This document shows positions 56,110-64,000 of a stretch of 64,000 nt of DNA, in pieces. Position numbers and translations under genes: made by a program. Location: the NCBI RefSeq assembly GCF_047511655.1, contig NC_133386.1:124863866-124927865 (forward strand), in the 5' to 3' direction. This DNA is from Castor canadensis (taxonomy: Eukaryota; Chordata; Mammalia; Rodentia; Castoridae). Positions within the stretch are counted from its first letter, which is position 1, and each line of letters starts with the position of its first letter. A model generated the notes under the pieces. It was not told where the DNA came from. It was given only the letters and a program-made list of their open reading frames with translations, and did no database searches.

Positions 56110-56480
56110 ATTTTATTTTTTAAAAATATTTTTGTTATCATATTATTGTTGTACTGGGGCACATAGTGGCATTTACAATGGTGCTTACAATATATTTTCG
56201 TTAAATTCACCTCCTCCATCATTCTCCTTTATTCCCCCTGCCCCTCTTCTTAGAGTAGTTTCAACAAATCTCACTTTTCCATTTTTATAGACAAGTACAT
56301 AATATTTCCACATTTTCACTTTCCTTCACCCTTTCCTTATTCCACCCCACACTCTGGAACCAACCCCCAGACAGGACTTGTTTTACCTTCCTGTCCTTCG
56401 TTTTGGAAAAAACACATTTTTGTTGTTTTAAGATAGCTATACAGGGATGGACCATGTTTTAGAACTGCGTACATGGCTAT
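56110..56480 (-). mobile_element. L1 3' UTR-like fragment
   Basis: GTTGTACTGGGGCACATAGT, AATTCACCTCCTCCATCATT and AAGATAGCTATACAGGGATG on the plus strand. It resembles 12935-13165 and shares the TAGCTATACAGGG word with the young L1 copies, so it is an older L1 3' end in reverse. Confidence 0.55.
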
Positions 56481-57009
56481 AGGTGTGTCTCCTTTTTGAG
56501 GTCATGCTTGTGTTGCTTTTATAGCACTATTACTTATTTTATTTATTCCAATAAACAAAATTACAAAAATAAGTTTCCTGCTCTTTCTTTGTTCAAGTCA
56601 TTTAACACCTTAGTCCAGTTTCCTCAGAAATGGAAATGGTTTCTAAGGTTCTTTCATGCTGGGATTTATAATCTCTCCTCAGGATCCCAGAATGAAAAGT
56701 TTCAGGTCCGTCTCAGTTCTGGACAGCAGAGGGCACACTGTCCCTCGTGTGTATGACTGTTAGGTATTGAAAGTCTAGTTATGTAGCTGGAAAATGATAT
56801 CCCTGATGATGGGAAGAAGCCAAGAAAATTCTGTAAATTCATGTTGTGGCAAAGGGCATTTTCCTGCATATTTCCAGTTCTTCAATATTTAGATGAAGCA
56901 CTTAGAAAACAGGAGATTTTGACATTCTAAGAATATTTTCTGCAATTCTCATCTCTTGCCCATCTATGTGCTTTGTGTAGGATTGATGTGCAAATAGTAT
57001 GGAGAGAAG

Positions 57010-57165
57010 AACTAACATTTACTGAGCATTTATTATATATCAGAAACTATGCCTGGTTCTTGAAGTACATTTTCTCTATCCTCACAGCAAGTCTTTGATA
57101 TGTTGTTATCTTTATTTTACAGAGGAAGATGACAAGGCTCTGAGGAATTGAGTGATTTTTCTGTC
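57010..57165 (-). repeat. MIR SINE
   Basis: Plus strand TTTACTGAGCATTTATTATA, TATCCTCACAGCAAGTCTTT and ATTTTACAGAGGAAGATGAC: reverse-complement MIR. Confidence 0.7.
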
Positions 57166-57729
57166 CTCACAGTTCTGTTAACCCCAACATGTGTTTTCTT
57201 TCCACTACAAGAGGATTTCTCCCTCTTTTCCCCAGTCTTAACAATGAAGGCTGATTGTGAGCAGCAGGAGTGCTTGGGTGTGGCCACAGAAAGGAATTTG
57301 GATTTCTCTGGTTCTGGAGTTCCTGGGACCTTTGCAATTCTAGATGGAGGTTTTCTTCTGGCAAGAACTTTTTTTTAAAACCACTTATATTTAACATGAC
57401 ATATACAAACACATACCCATGTTTTCAAACTTGAAACCTTTAGACTGGATTATTGAAATGTGATTCTTTGTGGGGTGTTTACAGTAATATCTCATTTTAC
57501 AAGAAAGCTAGGTTTGAAAGTCAGTGGGTAAGGTGAAAGTCAATATGGCAAAGTTATCTTTGAGACTCCCATGGGAAGGCATCTTGTTAGAGAGGCAGGT
57601 GCCTCCTTTCTTTACGTCTAACACAGTTGGTCTTCCTCCGTGCCTGGAGTAGATCATGGTTATTGCTGAGTTTCATAGGATGCAATTGGTTGTATTTGGG
57701 AACTGTGTTGAAAGGTAATTCAAAACATC

Positions 57730-57938
57730 CCCCACCTGTCCTGGGCATTGAACCCATAACTTTGAGCATGCTATGTGAGCATTCTTACCATGTCGCTCGC
57801 CCTTTTGTTTTTGTATTTTGTCTTTGAGATGAGGGTCTCTCTAACTTTGTCTTGGCTGACTTTGAGCCAAGGATCCTCCTGCCTCTGCCTCCCAAGTAAC
57901 TGGAATTTTAGGTGTGAAGTACTATACCCAGTTTGGTA
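57730..57938 (-). mobile_element. Composite SINE (7SL-like plus tRNA-like), diverged
   Basis: Plus strand CTGGGCATTGAACCCATAAC and TTTGAGATGAGGGTCTCTCT, CTGCCTCCCAAGTAACTGGA, ACTATACCCAGTTTGG. Confidence 0.75.
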
Positions 57939-58044
57939 ATTCAAAGCTTTAAACACTAGGGCCCATTCAGCACAGTAAGATGTTTATAGTATTAGAGGTA
58001 TTCTGAAACCTAGGTTGAGAAGAAATAGCAAAATCACGCCTTAT

Positions 58045-58122
58045 TTTGGTGCTTATTCTAATTCAGTTTGAATTTAGGGCCTCATACTTGCTAGGCTCAA
58101 ACTTGAGCCACGTCTCCAGCAC
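58045..58122 (-). mobile_element. ID/tRNA-like SINE fragment
   Basis: Plus strand AGTTTGAATTTAGGGCCTCA, TACTTGCTAGGCTCAAACTT and GAGCCACGTCTCCAGCAC, with a deletion in the middle. Confidence 0.7.
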
Positions 58123-58127
58123 TTTAT

Positions 58128-58292
58128 TCAGTCATTTTCAAAATGTCAGTTGTATATCTGAGTCACCTGAAGAACTTTCTAAAGCACAATTACTGGGATC
58201 CACTCCCATAGTTTTGATTCAGTAGGGAGTGCATTTCCAACCAGTTCCTAGGTGATGCCGATGGTCTGGGGACCTCACAGAACCACTGGCAC
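58128..58292 (+). repeat. MER5A-like DNA transposon
   Basis: CAGTCATTTTCAAAATGTCA, TGAGTCACCTGAAGAACTTT, TTTTGATTCAGTAGGGAGTG, TTCCTAGGTGATGCCGATGG and an inverted right end with CCACTGG: full-length MER5A order. Confidence 0.75.
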
Positions 58293-60845
58293 TAACTGAA
58301 TTCAATCGGGTGGCATCCCTAGTCTGTCTATCTTCATTGCTTCTCTTGTTCTCTTTTATTTTTAAGCTGAGTGGATGCACTTGAATTACCTGAAGTAAAA
58401 TGCAGAGGTTTTGTCTCAACCTGTTCTTCATCTCATTGCTTGCCTCAGCACTTGGCTCAGAACAGGAGTTCAGTGCATGCTTGTTCTGTGAGAGGTTGAG
58501 TAAATTAACATATGTAATGGGAAGAGGATATCATACATGGACATCATTATTATACACCTAGTCCATGTAAACTGCTTATTTTCCTGAGAAGTAGGCAGTC
58601 ATTAGACTAGAATAGCTTCTATTTTAGGACTACATATAGTGATGATCATAGATATCAGAAAGTACACAGTTAGGTGCAAACTTGAGACTTGCATTCTGGG
58701 ACCTGTGGTACATGAAATGTGTTTGTGGATGTGTGTAGATGGAACTGGGTGTAGGAGGGTCCCATCTGTGTTAGAATGACTAGGGACATCTTGCCATGTC
58801 TAGTTCCGGTCAGAACCAACCTGGTTCCTTGAAGGCTGGAGCAGTGCTAGAATAGACACAATCTGTGTCTGCTCCAGATGAGGCACTGCCTTCTCACTCC
58901 TGATCTTCCAAGTCTTGAGGAATTCAACCTCCATCATCCTAGAGGCTCAGTGGGGATAACTCCAGATAGTCGTCACACCTGAATCTTGCCATGATACAGG
59001 ATTTTATTACTATATTTTAAATGTTGAGTTAAAAATCTCAAAGGGTAAGGCTCAAAAAATATATGTGGTGTTAAACCTAAGTTTAAAATAATTTTGTCAT
59101 TTTTGTTTTTGACATGTTTTATCAATGAGATTTTGCAAAATATTATTGTGTGTGTTTCTTTCAGTATAGATTAAACTTTAATTCATTTAAATTCACTTTC
59201 CTTTTTTATGCTAAAGTATTTTCAAGTAAATTACAGACCAGTGTTACATTCTATCTCTAAGTAAAAAATGAAAATATTTTCTTATGCAGCTAAAATAATA
59301 TGATCACTCATAGCAAGTCTTTAGTATTTTCTAACAACCAGATTATCATTTATATTTTGTTTTTTCAAATTAGGATCCAGTCTAGGATCATGCATTGCAC
59401 CTGGCTATTATGGTGCTTAAAATTCACTTAGTCTATAACTGTCTTTTTTCCCATGACATTGTTTAGCCATTGCTTTGTAAAATGCCTTCAGATTTGTCTG
59501 ATTGCCTCACCTGAGTGTCTGAACTTACTCTTTTACCCTCTGTGTTTTTTAGAGTCTGGTTATTAGATCTAAAGTCTGGGATAATATAACAAAATGAATA
59601 TTTTTAGCAAGAATGTGTCGTAGGTAATGTGTGCTTCATATCCTGCACACAAGGAAATACATAACCCCTGCCTGCAATAGTGATGCTAATGTCGATCACC
59701 ATGATGATAGTTCAATCCTGCCTTGTGGAGTTACATTGTCTCCTTGTGACAAAGGAGTATTCGTTATGGTATCGCTTTGACACTGTCTGAATGTTCATTT
59801 TCCTCTCATCCATTCTTCTAATGCTTTTACCTCCAATCGACAATTCTTGTCTGAGTTAGTAGTTTTGCAGAACTGTCATTTTTCTAATTTTACAATTCTT
59901 CATAAGCTGACATTTGAGTAAACACTTCTTTTTTCATTAACTGGAACTACTTGGCACCTGAAAATAGAATTCTGTTGGAAAGGTGGGTTAAATGTTGAGT
60001 TCTTTGTTTTTGATTGCCAATTTCAAGGTAAAGAATTGAGTTAATGGACACCTATATGGTGGCAAATGAATTTTTTCCTTTTTAAAATATCCTTATGCAC
60101 TAATGAATTTTCATGAGTTGAATGTCTCAATCAACTACAATCTTTCTTCTTTTTATGTTCAACTTGTCTTCTCTTTAGTTTATTAAAATGTTAGCCAATG
60201 GTAGTCCCTTCCAACTGACTCGTATATCCATTAAAGTAACTGTTCTAATTTTTGAGCACTTTTTTTCTTGTTTGTATGGCATAATGTGTAAACTTATCTT
60301 TTAACTTCCTTGTCCCAAATACCAATCAACCACTTCACTAACAAGCTCTAGTTCCTTTTTTTTTTTTTGTATTGGTTCCTCTCACTGGGAATGATATTAG
60401 GCAGCAAAGTTCTGTCTATTGGTACTAGAGTAACAGTGTTTATAGGGCTTTTTAGTGATCTATTTAGTTCTTACATTTTGACATTGGAAATCTAGATAAT
60501 GAAAATTCAGACAGTGATATATGCATTTAAAAAATAATGGGATGCATTGTATACTTGAAAATTGCTAAGAGAGTAGGCTTTAAGTGTTTTTACCCCTCAA
60601 ATGGTAAGTATGTGAGATAATACTTGTGTTAGTTAGCTCAATTTAGCCATTCCATAATGTGTACATATTTCAAAGCATCGTGCACACTATTAATAGTATA
60701 ATAGTATACTAAAATAGTATATACAGTTTTTTTGTCAATTAAAAATTAAGTAAAAACAAATGAGAGTAAATAATGTTCGTAGTTCTATTTTCAATTCAAT
60801 TTAACATTATGTTTTTAAGTAGCTACATGATTTTTAAAATTTATT
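58293..60845. other. PRCP intron 1, distal part
   Basis: No gene recognised. A stretch at about 59370-59560 (GGATCCAGTCTAGGATCATG) resembles ancient L1-derived text. The remainder is AT-rich and featureless to me. Confidence 0.35.
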
Positions 60846-60847
60846 TA

Positions 60848-60928
60848 TTTGCGGTACTGGGGTTTGAACTTGGGGCTTCTTGCTTGCTAGGCAGATGCTC
60901 TACCACTTGAGCCACTCTGCGAGCCCTT
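60848..60928 (-). mobile_element. ID/tRNA-like SINE
   Basis: Plus strand GCGGTACTGGGGTTTGAACT, TGCTTGCTAGGCAGATGCTC and CACTTGAGCCACTCTGCGAG. It lies 250 bases upstream of PRCP exon 2. Confidence 0.9.
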
Positions 60929-61181
60929 GATTTTATAATTGTATCCTTTTATATAGACAATCTTGACTACCAGTACCAAACATTGCTTTATCTTACCATA
61001 TAAAGAGAGTAGTCTCAAAATAACAATATTCATATTAATAATAAAACCAAATGAATTTTTAAATTTTCTTTTGACTATTTTTATACTATGGGTTAATTTT
61101 AATGGAAGAATTACTCTTATATTTATCTCATTTAATTTCTTTCCTTTAAAACACATCTTATTTGCTTTGTTTTAATCATAG

Positions 61182-61322
61182 GTTGATCATTTTGGATTTA
61201 ATACTGTCAAAACTTTTAAACAACGATACCTAATATCTGATAAATACTGGAAGGAACATGGTGGATCAATACTTTTCTACACTGGTAATGAAGGGGACAT
61301 TATTTGGTTCTGCAATAATACG
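61182..61322 (+). CDS. PRCP: PRCP exon 2 (residues 58-104)
   Basis: A 141-bp, phase-0 exon between acceptor TAATCATAG and donor GTATGT. It encodes VDHFGFNTVKTFKQRYL, then YWKEHGGSILFYTGNEG and DIIWFCNNT, which is the highly conserved start of the S28 peptidase alpha/beta-hydrolase core; the FYTGNEG strand-loop is near the oxyanion region of the family fold. Asn-102 (NNT) is a glycosylation sequon. It joins exon 1 in frame (HQK|VDHF), as in human PRCP. The catalytic Ser, Asp and His are encoded in later exons outside the window. No disruption is visible. Confidence 0.97.
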
Positions 61323-61611
61323 GTATGTGCAGATTTGTGAAATGCCTCTAATCAATTTGCCTTTTGTTATGATAAAGTGGAAATACAGTTTGCAGTATAG
61401 ATGACCAAACCTTAAAACAATAATAGAAAGTAAACTCACTTATAGAAAGATAGTGTAAGTACCTGAACAGGCAGTCCCCAGCAGAATGAGTACAGATGTC
61501 CAAGAGGCCTGTGTATTTCACTTTATAGGATTGTAAATGAAAAAAAGGAATACTGTTTTAGAGAATTAAATTAAAAAATTTTTTTTCTTTTAAATCTCAA
61601 TTTCCTTCTTT

Positions 61612-61702
61612 TTTTCTTTTTTGGTAGCACTGGGGTTTGGACTCAGGGTTTTATACTTGCTAGGTAGTTCTCTATTACTTGAGCTCTGCCTCCAGCCCTC
61701 AG
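61612..61702 (-). mobile_element. ID/tRNA-like SINE
   Basis: Plus strand GTAGCACTGGGGTTTGGACT, TACTTGCTAGGTAGTTCTCT and ACTTGAGCTCTGCCTCCAGC. Confidence 0.85.
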
Positions 61703-61769
61703 TTTACTTCTAGAGTGAACAAGGACATGAGGGAAATAGGCATAGGAATGTTACTGTCATGTAGGGCTT

Positions 61770-61858
61770 TTTTTGTCTTTTTTGGCATACTAGGGATAAT
61801 GCAAACTCTGGGTTTGCTAGGCAGTCACTCTATCTTTTGAACCACTCTGCCAGCCCAG
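61770..61858 (-). mobile_element. ID/tRNA-like SINE, diverged
   Basis: Plus strand GGCATACTAGGGATAATGCA, GGGTTTGCTAGGCAGTCACT and TGAACCACTCTGCCAGCCCA. Confidence 0.8.
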
Positions 61859-62964
61859 GGTAATTTGTTGATTACTGCTTCTAGAAGGTAAACACCAGGG
61901 TAGGAAATTTTGTATGTTTGATCACTATTTTATTTTCAGAGTCCGGGACTATGTAGCAGGTGCTCATTTAACAAGTGTTTGCTACTTGTTAAGTGAATAA
62001 AATCGAAACAAAGCTAATGCATATAAAAAAAAAATCACAGGTTTGTCAAATAGGAGTGGGCAGAGATAAAGTTGTAGGTACATTTTAATTTAGATTTCCT
62101 GTTCTACCATTTTTCTTACATTTGTGAGGGTTAAAATAATATAACCTATTAGTTTGCTTCCTTGACTGTATTTTCTGTCAACTTTTACAATACTTAAATC
62201 CATTAGTAAAATTTAATATAGGACTCATGCCAAGAAGAAAGTCCCCTTTCAACATGACAGTGCTGTGACTAGAAGATGTCACTTTTTACCAGAAAGCTAG
62301 TCTGTAAATTATTGTAAAGTGGATGATAAACATATTGTCTCCAACGGGCAGCGCCTCGAGGTCTGTGGTTAGTCAGGAGGGCTCAGTAAATGTTTTGCTG
62401 AACTGAATTGAACTGAAAGTGAGGACATGAATCCAATTACACTGTTACTGCAGTCCTCATTTATGATTATTCCCTTCGCAATGTTTAGAATCTAAACATA
62501 GGGAAAATAAAATCAATCTCCGCCAAATGAGATCCTAGGCTATCTGTTTCTTTTTGGTCAGTGACGGATGAAAACAGGACTTCCTGAGCATCAGATTCCT
62601 GCTCAGTTATTCTGTGTGACAACAGCACTGCCTTGTCTCTTTTCTGCTCCTTGTTTGTGACTTCCCTTTTATGCCAAGGCCACAGGGCCACTTCTGTCTA
62701 TTGAGTTTCTCAGCTCTTGTTCTCTTTTATTATAGGCAGGGAACTGTGCCGGCCTTCACCAGACCCCACTGCTCTGAAGGCTCTGTGACAGATCTTAAGG
62801 TGTGGTGGGGAATGCCTGTCCTCAAAAGAGGTGGAAGGAAGAGACACTTAGCCTAGTTCCAGAGAACTAACTAGCGGCCGATCCTGGCTCTCCCTAGTCC
62901 TAGACATTGTCCTTTGCATGGTAAAATATTCTACTTGCACATCCACTTCTGAACATTCCTTTGT

Positions 62965-63200
62965 TGAGAGGCAGTATAGTACAGATCAAGAGTAAAGAAT
63001 TCAACTAGTCTGACAACATTTAAGTTCTGATTTTGCTACTTTGCCTTTTGACTTTGGGCAAGATTTGTATTCTATGCACCAGTTTTCTCATCTGTTCAAT
63101 GGGTACAGTGAAAATATCTAGCTCCTAGTGCTGTAAAGACTAAATAAGATTAAAGATCTTTCAGGCTCAGAACGTCAATACTTGTTAATAGATTACATTG
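62965..63200 (+). repeat. MIR SINE
   Basis: GAGGCAGTATAGTACAGATC, TTTGACTTTGGGCAAGATTT and AGTTTTCTCATCTGTTCAAT, then CTGTAAAGACTAAATAAGAT: nearly full-length MIR. Confidence 0.8.
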
Positions 63201-63864
63201 GCTTCTTTTGAAAAGTAGAAATACCCCTGAAATAGGTACAGACAAATAATTGCTTATTACATTCTGCAACATTTCCATTAAATTGCTTCCTCTCAAAAAG
63301 TCTACAGTCAATTCCACAGAGGCCTGGGTATTTTGATGGCTAATTCTTAATTCTTAAGACACAGTCTCATAGGTAAGACTACAGGAAAGCAAATATTGCA
63401 GCATGGTAACATAGATCTCTTCCTAGAACAGTGGTGTTGAGGGAGGGATGATCAGTACTGCCAGGGTAGGACAGGCAGAGTAGGGCATGGGGAAGGACCT
63501 GTGGATATGTGGCAGCCAATGAGTAGGTCCTTCAAAGAGAAGGTGGGGTTATTGAAACGATTACAGGTATCAGATTAGATTCTCCATCCTTACATTTATA
63601 TAACTCTCTTAATTGCTCACTTATTTATCAGAACAAACAAAAACAGTTTGGGGTTCTTAGACCTTGGGAATAGTAACTCATTAGAAAGCAACAACTTGCA
63701 TCAGGAATGAAAATTAGTTGTAATCTTTGCTAAATCACCCAATCAATTGATGTTGGCTGCCTGGAATGTGTTGTTGAGGATTCTGAAGCCAAAATGGAGG
63801 TAAGTAAAAAAACTCAGCAAGTGAATACTGGCCAGCCATAGGTGTTGGGGCAAGAAATCTAATA

Positions 63865-64000
63865 GCCCTTCATGACTGTGCTCTGGAGCCAGACAGCTAG
63901 TGTTTGAATCTTGGCTCTGCCGCTTACTAGCTCTATGAATGTCGAGGTTGTTTCAAGTCTTGTTTCCCAGCAGTCTTGTCTGTAAAATCAAAGTGCCTGT
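63865..64000 (+). repeat. MIR SINE (cut by window end)
   Basis: TGTGCTCTGGAGCCAGACAG, TTTGAATCTTGGCTCTGCCG and CTTACTAGCTCTATGAATG are the 5' half of MIR. Confidence 0.8.

Larger units (their letters stand above)
61323..64000 (+). other. PRCP: PRCP intron 2 (5' part, runs off the window)
   Basis: Starts with the donor GTATGT. Searching by eye for the next conserved block of PRCP (GFMWD-type) found nothing before the end. Apart from SINEs and MIRs, 61860-62960 holds nothing recognisable. Confidence 0.6.

Noticed and set aside
61323-64000. PRCP exon 3
   Set aside because: I looked for the conserved continuation after NNT and its splice acceptor and found no match before the window ends.

Overview
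This is a mammalian nuclear genomic window: two spliced genes with canonical GT-AG introns, processed pseudogenes, and dense SINE, LINE, LTR and DNA-transposon debris. The organism is most likely a castorimorph rodent, with beaver (Castor) as my best guess. The reason is the abundant young SINEs, which join B1/7SL-like monomers upstream of an ID/tRNA-like unit. The species call is inference from the repeat style; nothing in the window proves it.

Layout. Positions 1-3381 are intergenic, with a solo MaLR-type LTR and SINEs. DDIAS (noxin) lies on the minus strand. It has four coding exons (15573-15685, 8413-8574, 7464-7581, 3382-5946) that splice in frame to a 985-residue protein, and a putative non-coding first exon near 22.5-22.6 kb. 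A CCAAT/ETS-rich promoter at about 22.59-22.67 kb and a CpG island at about 23.5-24.06 kb separate DDIAS from PRCP, which is transcribed divergently on the plus strand. PRCP exon 1 is 23814-23984 and exon 2 is 61182-61322. The 37.2-kb intron 1 between them fills most of the window. Exon 3 and the catalytic residues lie beyond the right edge.

PRCP intron 1 holds a TMA7 processed pseudogene (about 26.95-27.29 kb) that runs directly into a B1-like SINE, and a large WDR26 processed pseudogene (about 30.39-34.4 kb) that brought its own GC-rich 5' end. It also holds two near-identical 5'-truncated L1 insertions in opposite orientation, each with a readable target-site duplication, and an ERVL-type LTR with a long GA tract. 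A recent 195-bp direct duplication, an older 0.25-kb inverted duplication and many SINE, MIR, L2 and MER5 copies complete it.

The two genes share a divergent promoter region but work in different pathways. DDIAS is a nuclear/cytoplasmic anti-apoptotic DNA-damage factor; PRCP is a lysosomal/secreted prolyl carboxypeptidase. I found no convincing new gene system. The most interesting features are structural: a perfect 19-bp-arm palindrome inside the WDR26 retrocopy, a SINE with three 7SL-like monomers plus a tRNA-like unit seen in two copies, the TMA7-SINE junction, the inverted L1 pair, and a retrocopy CpG-rich segment in the sense orientation inside a host intron.
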